NCBI GenBank assembly: GCA_964345225.1 | Contig: CAYFQB010000076.1 | Coordinates: 1-64,000, forward strand | Direction of reading: 5' to 3' | Length of the DNA: 64,000 bases | Source: CAYFQB01 sp964345225 | GTDB taxonomy: Bacteria > Nitrospirota > Thermodesulfovibrionia > Thermodesulfovibrionales > UBA6898 | Shown: positions 7,836 to 15,480 of the stretch, piece by piece | Position numbering within the stretch: position 1 is the first letter of the stretch | Layout of the letters: each line of letters begins with the position of its first letter | Translations under genes and position numbers: made by a program | The notes under the pieces: generated by a model | The model's database searches: none | Told to the model about the DNA's origin: nothing | Seen by the model: the letters and a program-made list of their open reading frames with translations, nothing else

Positions 7836-7959
7836 AGGATGTATAATGCAGATATGGCAGTTCATACCATAAAGTCTCGTCCTTTTACAGGGGTAGAGAG
7901 TTATGAATAAATTTCTACCATATCTGCTGGCTTTAAATTTGTTCTAAAGAAATAAGGTA

Positions 7960-8091
7960 ATGATAAGCATGACTGATTTTATCTCTTGGCGACTCCAATT
8001 CATTTGGACAAGCCGGTATTGCTTATTGAAGGGCAGAGTTGATAATTATGTTAATAATCGAGTTTGTAAAATTCTGAAGTTATGTCAATAA
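7960..8091 (+). CDS. Possible 43-residue ORF overlapping the radical SAM start
   Basis: A 43-codon frame (ATG at 7960, AAGG four bases upstream; another ATG at 7969) whose TAA stop at 8089-8091 overlaps the ATG of the radical SAM gene at 8082. That gene has no good ribosome binding site of its own, so coupling from this ORF is possible. The encoded residues are Arg/Trp/Cys rich and look like no known family. It could be a leader peptide or chance. Confidence 0.2.
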   Translation: MISMTDFISWRLQFIWTSRYCLLKGRVDNYVNNRVCKILKLCQ

Positions 8092-9140
8092 ATCATACAC
8101 ATGAATTTTTTATCCAGTGGCATCTTACCGAGAGGTGTAACCTCAGGTGCAAACACTGCTATCAAACAGGGAGAGGAACAGATGAGATGTCCCTGTCCGA
8201 AATAAAAGAGGTCGTCTCAGAGGTCTCTGATATGATAAAGGCCTGGACTGATAACTATGATATCGCCTTTACACCGAGCTTTAATATAACAGGAGGCGAG
8301 CCTCTCTTACGCTATGATATTTTTGAGATTATTGATGAGGTAAGAAAGCAGGAATTCGATGTATATCTTCTTTCTAACGGCATTTTTATTAACAAGGATA
8401 AGGCAAAAAGGCTTGTCAGTCTTGGTATTAAAGGTGTCCAGGTTAGTATTGAGGGACCAAAAGAGATTCATGAAATGATAAGAGGTAAAGACAGCTTCTC
8501 TTCGTCTCTTAACGGGGTACGGAATCTCCTTGATGCCGGGGTTAAGGTCACTTTAAATACCACCCTGTCTGATGTTAACGCAGGCTATTTTATGGAGATA
8601 GTTGACCTCTCTTCTTATGTCGGGGTTCAAAGGCTTGGATTCTCGAGACTAGTTCCTTCAGGCAGAGGGGAGGGTTTTTTAGATAAAATGCTGGGAAAAG
8701 AGAAGGTAAAGGAGCTGTATAAAAAGATACTTTCCTTGAATACGAATGGAGTTGAGATTGTCACAGGAGACCCTGTTGCATCACAGATGTCATGTCGACC
8801 TGAGAATAATGACTTGTCATCAATACCCTCAGGTGGTTGTGCTGCTGGTGTCTCAGGATTAACAATCCTTCCTGATGGGACAATCACTCCCTGCAGAAGA
8901 CTGCATATCCCTATCGGCAATGTTAGGCAAGATTCGTTAAGGGAGATATGGGCTTCTTCATCAGTCCTAAAGTTACTGAGAGACAGATCAAGTTATAATG
9001 GGAAGTGTGGAAATTGCGATAGGTGGACTGTTTGCAGGGGTTGCAGGGCGATTGCCTATGCCTATTCCCGATCAAAAGGTAAAAACGACTTCCTTGCAGA
9101 AGACCCGCAGTGTTTTATTGATAAAATAAATAATGAATGA
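8082..9140 (+). CDS. Radical SAM/SPASM protein, probable peptide maturase
   Basis: A 352-residue radical SAM enzyme. The SAM-binding 4Fe-4S cysteines are in CNLRCKHC near residue 20, followed by ITGGEPLL. The C-terminal SPASM-type region has cysteines in GCAAGVSG, ITPCRRL, CGNCDRWTVCRGC and a late PQCF, which would bind auxiliary Fe-S clusters. Such proteins modify ribosomal peptides (PqqE, sactionine and ranthipeptide synthases) or heme precursors (NirJ/AhbD). With a short peptide gene upstream and no heme genes nearby, peptide modification is the better guess. There is no fused recognition domain. Confidence 0.85.
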   Translation: MSINHTHEFFIQWHLTERCNLRCKHCYQTGRGTDEMSLSEIKEVVSEVSDMIKAWTDNYDIAFTPSFNITGGEPLLRYDIFEIIDEVRKQEFDVYLLSNGIFINKDKAKRLVSLGIKGVQVSIEGPKEIHEMIRGKDSFSSSLNGVRNLLDAGVKVTLNTTLSDVNAGYFMEIVDLSSYVGVQRLGFSRLVPSGRGEGFLDKMLGKEKVKELYKKILSLNTNGVEIVTGDPVASQMSCRPENNDLSSIPSGGCAAGVSGLTILPDGTITPCRRLHIPIGNVRQDSLREIWASSSVLKLLRDRSSYNGKCGNCDRWTVCRGCRAIAYAYSRSKGKNDFLAEDPQCFIDKINNE

Positions 9141-9193
9141 ACTAAGTGCCTTCATGCTATTATTATTTGGCCTATAATTTTCTATTCTGGTGC

Positions 9194-9221
9194 TTGACAT
9201 TATGCTAGTCAATGGTACGAT
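9194..9221 (+). promoter_or_regulatory. Possible sigma-70 promoter in the gap before 9483
   Basis: TTGACA (9194-9199), a 16-base spacer and TACGAT (9216-9221). It would give a long leader of about 260 bases for the secreted protein at 9483. The rest of the 9141-9482 gap is AT-rich apart from a hairpin listed separately. Confidence 0.35.
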
Positions 9222-9313
9222 TTTCCCCTTCTAAAAAGTTTTATTGATAATATTTTTTTTCTTGAATAAAAAAGATATTCTAGTTTATACTTTTAAAAAC
9301 AACTGGCTGCTTA

Positions 9314-9345
9314 AATGACTTAAAAATATCTTCTTTTAAGTCATT
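9314..9345 (+). other. Perfect 12-bp hairpin in leader of 9483 gene
   Basis: AATGACTTAAAA (9314-9325) and TTTTAAGTCATT (9334-9345) are perfect inverted repeats around an 8-base loop. It lies about 140 bases before the secreted-protein gene. It could be an operator or an RNA hairpin. There is no following T-run on the plus strand to suggest a terminator. Confidence 0.4.
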
Positions 9346-9482
9346 ATCCAAATTTCCCCACTTAAAAAAAATTTAGAAAAATTTAAAAGATGCTGGAAAG
9401 ACGAATGTTTGGACATCGTACTTTCCATAAGTAATTCTATTTATGAAGAATTGCGGGCATCAAAGAGAGGAGGTGTTTTTTT

Positions 9483-9956
9483 ATGAAGAAAACTTTGGTA
9501 GTTTTTCTGTTTATTGGGATGATGGTTATCTCAAGTACTGCTTATGCTGGAGGGAGTGCTTGTATACAGGGTGAAACTGAAGTTCAAGCAATGGAATTGG
9601 AGGAAATAAAGGGACTGATGAAGGCACTTTCCGGAACACCCAACAGGACATTCCATGTTTGTGTCCTCGACGAATTCGGACATCTATGGGAAATTGACAT
9701 CACGGGTCCTAACATTTCTGGAACCTTTTACCCTGCTTGCGGTTCTGATCCGTGGGTAGTAACCGGGGGGCATGTAGGATTAAATTTTGACGTAACTGCT
9801 TGGTTTGTTGGTGGCTATAATTGTTACTGTAACAACGGACATGAGTGGATTGGTACAGTAGACATTCAGACAAGGACAGCAGTAGGCCATGCATATCAAT
9901 TAGATGGTTGCCTCGGTGATGGTCCAGCAACAGGATCTAAAGTACCATGTATTTAA
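9483..9956 (+). CDS. Secreted protein of unknown function
   Basis: A 157-residue protein with a clear Sec signal peptide (Lys-Lys, hydrophobic stretch VVFLFIGMMVISS, cleavage after AYA near residue 22) and an ideal ribosome binding site (GAGAGGAGGT). The mature part has seven cysteines (C27, HVCVLDEFG, YPACGS, NCYCNNG, GCLG, C156), probably disulphide-bonded, and a mostly beta-strand look. I do not recognise a family. It stands alone between a 340-base gap and a palindromic repeat. Confidence 0.65.
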   Translation: MKKTLVVFLFIGMMVISSTAYAGGSACIQGETEVQAMELEEIKGLMKALSGTPNRTFHVCVLDEFGHLWEIDITGPNISGTFYPACGSDPWVVTGGHVGLNFDVTAWFVGGYNCYCNNGHEWIGTVDIQTRTAVGHAYQLDGCLGDGPATGSKVPCI

Positions 9957-10030
9957 CAGTACTTGAAAGGTATCTCGAATATGAATAGCAGGTTATAACT
10001 AATGACGCCTGCAATTCAAATTTTTTTTCG

Positions 10031-10125
10031 TTAATCCTGTTAGAATACCTTCGCCTTCTAACTGGAAGAACTGCCTGCCCGCTTCGCCGAATCGAGGCGA
10101 GTCGAAGCGAGCGGGCAGGCCTCGC
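10031..10125. repeat. Palindromic intergenic repeat with GC-rich hairpin
   Basis: Contains a CCTGTTAGAA/TTCTAAC pair (10036-10061), followed by a long GC-rich inverted repeat (GCCTGCCCGCTTCG against CGAAGCGAGCGGGCAGGC). It shares the word CCCGCTTCGCCGAATCGAGG with the repeat at 2488-2626. Probably another member of the same palindromic intergenic family. Confidence 0.5.
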
Positions 10126-10184
10126 CATAGAAGGGCAGACTCGAATCCTAGAATCCTCGAATCCTTATGGTTTATACTTAGTCA

Positions 10185-11039
10185 ATGTGGTTTAACAAGA
10201 CTTTTTCGTTTTTCTGGGGATCAGTTCTTTTTGTTATGATCTCATATGCCTATGCAGTTGCCTTTGAGGCAGAGGTCATCCCGTCAGAAGTCAGACCTGG
10301 AGATGCCTTTATAATTAAAATATCAGGGATTAAGACTAAAGAGTATCCTGCCGTTGTCTTAAAAGAGAAACAGATTTACTTCAGCAGTTGCGGCGAGGGC
10401 TGCTTTATTGCTATATGGGCTGTAGATATGAAGACAACCCCGGGTATTTACCCGATCAAGATAAGTGTCGGTATAAATAAAACAAATCTGAAATTAATAG
10501 TAAAAAAGACCAGTTTTCCTGAAATAGCTATGACACTGCCTGAGAGCCAAGTATTCCTGAATCCAGAAGATATGAAAAGGGCTCAAAGAGAGGCTAAAAG
10601 ATTAAAATCGATCTGGCCGGTTACAACAGAGAGGCAATGGGAAGGAAATTTCATACTCCCGCTCAAAAATAAGACAGGGACAGTTTTTGGGACAAAGAGG
10701 GTAATCAACAAGAAAAAGATTAGCATACACAGAGGCATGGATATAAAGGGGAAAGAAGGAGAGAATATTAAGGCTTCGAACAAGGGGAAAATCGTTTTAG
10801 CCGAAGAACTTTTCTTCGGCGGTAATACGGTTATCATTGACCACGGACTGGGAATATTTACAATTTATATGCATCTGTCTTCATTCAATGTAAAGCCTGA
10901 AGATGTTGTTTCAAAAGGTTATATTATCGGGTTTGTTGGTTCATCAGGCAGGTCGAGCGGCCCACACCTGCACTTTGGTTTAAAGGTGCTTGGCATAAAT
11001 ACAAATCCTGTTTCTTTAACCGGGCTGGAGCTGGAGTAA
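10185..11039 (+). CDS. M23-family peptidoglycan endopeptidase, exported
   Basis: A 284-residue protein with an N-terminal membrane/signal segment (residues about 7-28). A beta-rich middle domain follows, then a C-terminal LytM/M23 zinc peptidase. Metal ligands are H182 and D186 in HRGMD and H263 in GPHLHFG, with H261 as catalytic partner. It likely cleaves peptidoglycan cross-links in the periplasm. It begins 60 bases after a palindromic repeat and is monocistronic. Regulation is not visible. Confidence 0.88.
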   Translation: MWFNKTFSFFWGSVLFVMISYAYAVAFEAEVIPSEVRPGDAFIIKISGIKTKEYPAVVLKEKQIYFSSCGEGCFIAIWAVDMKTTPGIYPIKISVGINKTNLKLIVKKTSFPEIAMTLPESQVFLNPEDMKRAQREAKRLKSIWPVTTERQWEGNFILPLKNKTGTVFGTKRVINKKKISIHRGMDIKGKEGENIKASNKGKIVLAEELFFGGNTVIIDHGLGIFTIYMHLSSFNVKPEDVVSKGYIIGFVGSSGRSSGPHLHFGLKVLGINTNPVSLTGLELE

Positions 11040-11225
11040 CGCGCATAGCGTAAGGTGCAGGGAGCAGGGCGAAAAAGGCAAAGGACAAAAAGTAAGCAGT
11101 AAGCAGTAAGCAGTAAGCACTAAAGAGATCGTTAATTGAAGATTGAAAATTGAAGATTGGTATTTAAGATTTGCAATTTATATTAATAAATCGGCAATCG
11201 GCAATTGGAAATTATACAGATATGC
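11040..11225. repeat. Mosaic purine-rich intergenic repeat
   Basis: Non-coding DNA with a short tandem of the unit AGTAAGC (about 11092-11120), followed by GAAGATTGAAAATTGAAGATTG words. It is the complement-strand counterpart of the CT-rich tracts at 120-260 and 55430-55500. It separates two convergent genes (M23 peptidase and DUF4139). Confidence 0.55.
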
Positions 11226-11230
11226 AAGAT

Positions 11231-12688
11231 CTAGAATTTTATCCTTACCCTATATTTGAGCTTTGTCTCCTTGTCCTTAGGTACAGAAATTATGAACTCA
11301 GCTGTGAATGCATCAGTCTTCTTATAATCGTGTGATGAACTGAGCATTGTCCAGTCTCCAGGTATCGGTTCGATAACCCTTACAACTACATCTTCCTTTT
11401 TGTGGTTCCTGAGGGATATCTCGAAGCCTACCTCATATGTGTTTTTTGCAATCTTTCTCCACTCTGTCTGTTTTCTTTCTCCGACTACATCAAAGGCATC
11501 TCCAATTTTTATTCTTACCTTTTCGTCCTTCGGGGTATGGTCTATTAAATTTTCACCAACAAATTGGAGGCTCTCCTCTTTATCATATTTATATACTCTC
11601 ATCGTGCCTTTAGGAAGGGGGATGCCGAGGTTATGCTCTTTCTTATTTTCAATCTCCACAAACACACCGACCTTCTGGTCAGATATCATCTCGCCATGCT
11701 TGCTGCGGTAGTAATATTGTGCACCATAGTAGGCGAGTTCTTTCTTAACCGGAATCTCTTCAGCAGACACGAGACTTATCTGTTTTGTCTGGTTGTTCTT
11801 AATCGTTGATGGTCTCTGCAGGGTATATAAGTGATACTCAAAAAATTCCTCTTCTTTAAACTGTTTTTTCGCAGGTATTGCAGCTGCCTCTGCCATACGT
11901 AACATCTTGTCCCGATATCCGTATTCATCTTCAACCCTGTGTACGTCTCCTGCAACGAGCTTGAGTTTTGCATTTCTGTAAATTGTTCCGCTCTGATTAT
12001 CGATTGTAACCCAGCCGGAAAGGTCTGTCATGTCATCACTCTCATTTAGTGTTAAAACATAGTCAGCTCGCCAGTTTATACCATTTGTTAAATAGGTAGC
12101 TTCAATCTTTTGGGTTGAGGTGATATTGTTTTCAATAAGCCAGAGGAGAGTTGGTTTTGAAATGAGATTCTCCGGGATCTTCGGAAATATGATTCTTCCG
12201 GGATAACCGAAAGTAATCTCATCACCGATTCTGTAAATTGGTCCTCCATTGTTTGAAAGAAGAGTGGCTTTTACAATTTCTTCCCTCTCAGTGTAGGGAT
12301 TCCTGTAATACAGTTTTACCTCCTTGCCAACATACTTATCCAGGAGCTTATTTGGATTAAGCAGGTCGTACTCGTAGTTTTGCTCAAGGATCTGCAGGCT
12401 TTCTGAGTTTATAAGGGATTTTATAGAGACGCTTGTAGGTATTATCTTTGAAGCTACATCCATGAACCTCAATTTACCCTTTCCCCTGAATAGTTTTATC
12501 TGACGCTGGTCTTTTACAAGGCCGAGGTTAACATTGTATATTGTTACCGCTACACCTGTCTGGTCTTCCAGTCCGGTTGACATAACAGAAGCTTTATCGG
12601 CATTTTTCCCTGGTGACGCGATTGTACTGTAGACGCCTCCAACTAAAAAAAATATTACAAAAACAATATAAAAATATTTTGATTTCAT
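11231..12688 (-). CDS. DUF4139 domain protein, exported
   Basis: A 485-residue protein with an N-terminal signal or anchor segment (YFYIVFVIFFLVGG) and the DUF4139 hallmark near the N-terminus (VTIYNVNLGLVKDQR, then LRFMDVASKI). The mid-region ITSTQKIEATYL and WRADYVLTL and a C-terminal all-beta region ending KLKYRVRI are typical of these envelope proteins, whose biochemical role is unknown. A strong ribosome binding site (AGGAGG) and a near-perfect sigma-E-type promoter (12728-12756) precede it, so it is likely under the ECF sigma factor encoded just upstream. Confidence 0.85.
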   Translation of the reverse strand: MKSKYFYIVFVIFFLVGGVYSTIASPGKNADKASVMSTGLEDQTGVAVTIYNVNLGLVKDQRQIKLFRGKGKLRFMDVASKIIPTSVSIKSLINSESLQILEQNYEYDLLNPNKLLDKYVGKEVKLYYRNPYTEREEIVKATLLSNNGGPIYRIGDEITFGYPGRIIFPKIPENLISKPTLLWLIENNITSTQKIEATYLTNGINWRADYVLTLNESDDMTDLSGWVTIDNQSGTIYRNAKLKLVAGDVHRVEDEYGYRDKMLRMAEAAAIPAKKQFKEEEFFEYHLYTLQRPSTIKNNQTKQISLVSAEEIPVKKELAYYGAQYYYRSKHGEMISDQKVGVFVEIENKKEHNLGIPLPKGTMRVYKYDKEESLQFVGENLIDHTPKDEKVRIKIGDAFDVVGERKQTEWRKIAKNTYEVGFEISLRNHKKEDVVVRVIEPIPGDWTMLSSSHDYKKTDAFTAEFIISVPKDKETKLKYRVRIKF

Positions 12689-12727
12689 TTCAAACCTCCT
12701 GCTTATATTTTTGTATTTCCTGATTTA

Positions 12728-12756
12728 TTAGACAGAGGAATTTCATAAAAAGTTCC
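12728..12756 (-). promoter_or_regulatory. Sigma-E/ECF-type promoter for the DUF4139 gene
   Basis: On the minus strand: GGAACTT (12756-12750), a spacer of exactly 16 bases, and GTCTAA (12733-12728). This matches the well-known RpoE-type consensus. Transcription would start about 30 bases before the ATG at 12688, leaving room for the AGGAGG site. The same pattern and spacing occurs upstream of the sigma gene (14617-14645). Confidence 0.65.
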
Positions 12757-12782
12757 CAAAAAAAAGTCTATTTCTTGAGTAA

Positions 12783-12900
12783 ACCCCGTTAAAAAGGAGT
12801 TGCTTGTTAGTGGCTTTAATCACCGACTCTAAACTGCTTGCCGGAAGGCAGGCATATTTTTTAACCTCCGATTTCATCGAAGACTTTTTTTTACGGGGTA
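12783..12900. repeat. Palindromic intergenic repeat, CCCCGTTAAAAAGG type
   Basis: Close relative of the element at 2488-2626: arms ACCCCGTTAAAAAGG and CTTTTTTTTACGGGGT bound a 118-base unit with the interior hairpin TGCCGGAAGGCAGGCA. It lies between the anti-sigma gene and the promoter of the DUF4139 gene. An open frame across it (12743-12925) is repeat sequence, not a gene. Confidence 0.6.
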
Positions 12901-12975
12901 TATTCTTGAGAGATATTGAGGGCACTTGATATGCATGTCTTTTCTAATCTTATTTATATGTATATTGATAATAGA

Positions 12976-14004
12976 TCAATAGAGCTTTGCTGTTTTTTCA
13001 ATCTCTATTATTATTCCTGCACTGCTTTCCAGGATTTTTAAAGCTACACCTTTCCCTTTTTCATCTTCAATGATTTCTATTTTATCAATTAATGCCTTCA
13101 GTTTTTTTGAATCTAAGTCTGTAATGATGACATCTTTATCCTCGAGGGATTCTGTTTTAATTATTTTCCCGCCAAGCTTTTTAACGGCATTTTCAACCTC
13201 TGTTCTGGCAGTCTCGAAATTAATGACATTTATGGCCAATACTAACCCTTCCTCTGTTTTCTCGGCCAGGGCTCTTGCCCTGTATTCTTTTGACAGTGTT
13301 TCTTGTCTTGATTCATCCTTTGCAACAGCGTCTGAAAATGGCATATCCTCCTCCTGACTTACAACAGGGGAAGGTGCTTTATGTACATCTGCAAATCTGT
13401 CTTGTGTTTCAGGCTCTTCTGAAGGTACGGGTTGTTTTGAAGGTTTGGCAGGTACAGTTTCGCTTTCCCTGAAAGTAGGGATTTTTTCCTCTTTGCCTGA
13501 TATTTCTTTATCTGCTGGACCGAGCCTGGTAGCCTGCAAGTCTGCCGGTATGTCAGCAGGTTTTTCTTGAGATTTTGCTTTTTCCTGCAGGATTATGCCA
13601 GTTTTTTCCTCTTGAGATATTTGTGGTGTAAGAACGGTGCGAGTCTCTGATTTTATCTCCGGTTGTAAGGTTTTGATAATATAAACTGTGATAACTGCTA
13701 TTGCGATAGTGGCAACAGCCTGAATTGGCAGTTTTACATGGAGAGGATAAAATAATTTTTGAAAGAATCCCTTCCTTGTCTCAGTTCCTGCTTTTACCCT
13801 GGCCATTACCTTCTGGGTTAGCCATGGAGGAGGCTCAACCTCTTCAAGATTATGGACATACTCGACGGTTTTCTTCAGGTCGGCAAGTGCTTCACTGCAT
13901 TTCATGCATGACCTGAGATGCTCATCAATCTGTGACTTTTCTTCAGGAGAAACCTCGCCTTCTATATGTGCAGACAGTTTATTTCTGATTTCAGCGCACT
14001 CCAT
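12976..14004 (-). CDS. Anti-sigma factor, zinc-finger (ZAS) type, membrane-anchored
   Basis: A 342-residue protein. The N-terminal anti-sigma domain has the zinc motif H29-x3-C33-x2-C36 plus C3. A transmembrane helix (VATIAIAVITVYII, near residue 105) separates it from a long, charged, Pro/Glu-rich periplasmic linker and a C-terminal folded domain (EGLVLAINVINFETARTEV). The ATG overlaps the stop of the sigma gene by one base, the usual arrangement for a sigma/anti-sigma pair. It should hold the sigma factor at the membrane until an envelope signal releases it. Confidence 0.88.
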   Translation of the reverse strand: MECAEIRNKLSAHIEGEVSPEEKSQIDEHLRSCMKCSEALADLKKTVEYVHNLEEVEPPPWLTQKVMARVKAGTETRKGFFQKLFYPLHVKLPIQAVATIAIAVITVYIIKTLQPEIKSETRTVLTPQISQEEKTGIILQEKAKSQEKPADIPADLQATRLGPADKEISGKEEKIPTFRESETVPAKPSKQPVPSEEPETQDRFADVHKAPSPVVSQEEDMPFSDAVAKDESRQETLSKEYRARALAEKTEEGLVLAINVINFETARTEVENAVKKLGGKIIKTESLEDKDVIITDLDSKKLKALIDKIEIIEDEKGKGVALKILESSAGIIIEIEKTAKLY

Positions 14005-14612
14005 TACAGTTCTCCTCTTGCCTTCTTCAGGCAGTTTTTAAGGGATTCCCTAGCCCTGAAGAGTCTTGATTTAACGGTTCCTTTAGCTATTTTAAGTATA
14101 TCGCTTATCTCGTCGTATGAAAACCCCTGTATATCCCTCAAAACAAGCACCTCTCTGAATTCATAGTCCAGTGAGTTGATACATTTCTGAACCTTATGTT
14201 GAATTTCTTTTTTTTCGAGCTGTTCAAGTACAGAAGGAGCACTGGATGGAGCCTCTACCTGAATATTGCCCTCTTCTGTATGGATTGGATTATCTATGGA
14301 AAACTCTTCATGCAGGAGTTGGGCTTTTAACTGTTTAAGGCGGTTTTTAGAAATATTAATCACTATAGTATAAAGCCATGTAGAGAACTGTGACTTCCCC
14401 TGAAAATTCTTTATGCCTTTGTATGCAGATACGAAGGCATCCTGTACAACTTCGCAGGCCTCTTCATAGTTTCCAAGCATCCTGTAAGCAATATTAAGCA
14501 TCTTCTTCTGGTGTTTCCTTACAAGGATTTCGAATGCGTCAGTGTCGCCTTTTTTGCATAATTTTACAATCTCGAAATCGTCATCTGCTGCTTTATAACC
14601 GTTTTCCTTCAT
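14004..14612 (-). CDS. ECF RNA polymerase sigma factor (RpoE-like)
   Basis: A 202-residue group IV sigma factor. Region 2 includes DAFEILVRKHQKKMLNIAYR, VVQDAFVSAYKG and FSTWLYTIVINISKNRLK. Region 4 includes LVLRDIQGFSYDEISDIL and GTVKSRLFRARESL. It directs polymerase to GGAAC/GTC-type promoters. The gene is immediately followed by its anti-sigma partner. A GGAACAA-N16-GTCTAA sequence directly upstream suggests autoregulation, and the same element sits before the downstream DUF4139 gene. Confidence 0.92.
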   Translation of the reverse strand: MKENGYKAADDDFEIVKLCKKGDTDAFEILVRKHQKKMLNIAYRMLGNYEEACEVVQDAFVSAYKGIKNFQGKSQFSTWLYTIVINISKNRLKQLKAQLLHEEFSIDNPIHTEEGNIQVEAPSSAPSVLEQLEKKEIQHKVQKCINSLDYEFREVLVLRDIQGFSYDEISDILKIAKGTVKSRLFRARESLKNCLKKARGEL

Positions 14613-14616
14613 TTAA

Positions 14617-14645
14617 TTAGACAGTCCGGCCAGTATATTTGTTCC
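14617..14645 (-). promoter_or_regulatory. Putative autoregulatory ECF promoter of the sigma gene
   Basis: On the minus strand: GGAACAA (14645-14639), 16-base spacer, GTCTAA (14622-14617). The spacing is identical to the promoter at 12728-12756. The -10 element ends only 4 bases before the ATG at 14612, so a transcript from here would be leaderless or start inside the gene, which weakens the call. The adjoining stretch 14646-14938 shows nothing else recognisable. Confidence 0.4.
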
Positions 14646-14938
14646 TTTAATTCCCTGAAATAAAGATTTCATGTATTGAGTCCGGAAGAATCATATGATC
14701 TTCTTCTTTAAATATTTGAATAACGCTGATTTAAGTTTTACCAGGCTATTCTTATTGTATTGTAGCATCAAAGTTACAGACTGTTAAGGCAGTTTATAGT
14801 TATATGTTTACTGTTTACAGTTTATTACGTGCTGCGGAGGCTGGTTGATATTATTACTGCGTATGATAAAATTTTTATATAGGGGGACATGCTAAATAGT
14901 TCGTGAAAACAGGACTTTAACTTGTACTGATTTATTAA

Positions 14939-15263
14939 TGCAAAAAACACATTTTAGTACAAAAAGAGTTGGTCGATTAAATAGTTGGACATATTCCTTT
15001 CGCTCCCTAGAGGGAAATTTTTACCCGTCACATGGCTCATTCGCTCGAATTTTTACCCCTAAAAGAAACTCATCCTTTCAACGGGGTAAAAACTCCCCCG
15101 TATACGGGTTACCCCGTTTTACGGGGTCAAACAGTAAAAATTCGTCCCGACTTCTCGGGAACGCTTATTTCGCCATTACTGGTGCCAAAAATTTCCCTTG
15201 TCCGCTCAAGAAACATGCCCAACTATATAACATGTATACCTGCTCCAAAAGCATTTTTTGGAT
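14939..15263. mobile_element. MITE-like element with terminal inverted repeats (copy 1)
   Basis: About 325 bases, non-coding. Its left end (TGCAAAAAACACATTTTAG, then ATAGTTGGACATATTCC) is complemented by its right end (GGGCATG region, then AGCATTTTTTGGA). Nested inside is a second inverted pair (CTCGAATTTTTACCCC and CAGTAAAAATTCG) around GTATACGGGTTACCCCG. A near-identical copy lies at 44858-45184 and a shorter relative at 56099-56292. Open frames within (14938-15309, 15032-15433) are by-products of the repeat. Confidence 0.65.
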
Positions 15264-15270
15264 TAATGTT

Positions 15271-15420
15271 TACCCCGTTAGAAAGCCCCGCTGCAAGCAG
15301 CGAGGATAAAATAAATTCTTTTTTGCGAACACGGGGTTTAATTCCCCGTGTGAGCCTGTTTAACGGCAGGCAGGCCTTCCCGTTAGAAGGCCGAAGTTAT
15401 TCTAACGGGGTTTATTATGA
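15271..15420. repeat. CCCCGTTAGAA palindrome cluster
   Basis: Two successive palindromic units: TTTACCCCGTTAGAAAGC with GCTGCAAGCAGC, then CCCGTTAGAAGGCC with TTCTAACGGGGT (15379-15413). The first part matches 47406-47510 closely and, inverted, 26050-26160. It abuts the MITE-like element and precedes the nitroreductase gene. Confidence 0.55.
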
Positions 15421-15480
15421 AGTTTATATGTAAACCACGTAGAAAAGCAGGGACTTTTTTGCTGGGTAAAGGAGTTTGTT

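Noticed and set aside
7849..7926. Inverted repeat CAGATATGG/CCATATCTG between the peptide and radical SAM genes
   Set aside because: Only nine pairs with a 60-base loop and no T tract; too weak to call a terminator or operator.
12743..12925. Minus-strand open frame of 60 codons
   Set aside because: It spans the palindromic repeat and the ECF promoter of the DUF4139 gene.
14938..15433. Two overlapping plus-strand open frames of 123 and 133 codons
   Set aside because: Both lie inside the MITE-like element and the adjoining palindromes. The second copy of the element at 44858 does not keep the frame, and there is no protein-like composition or ribosome binding site.
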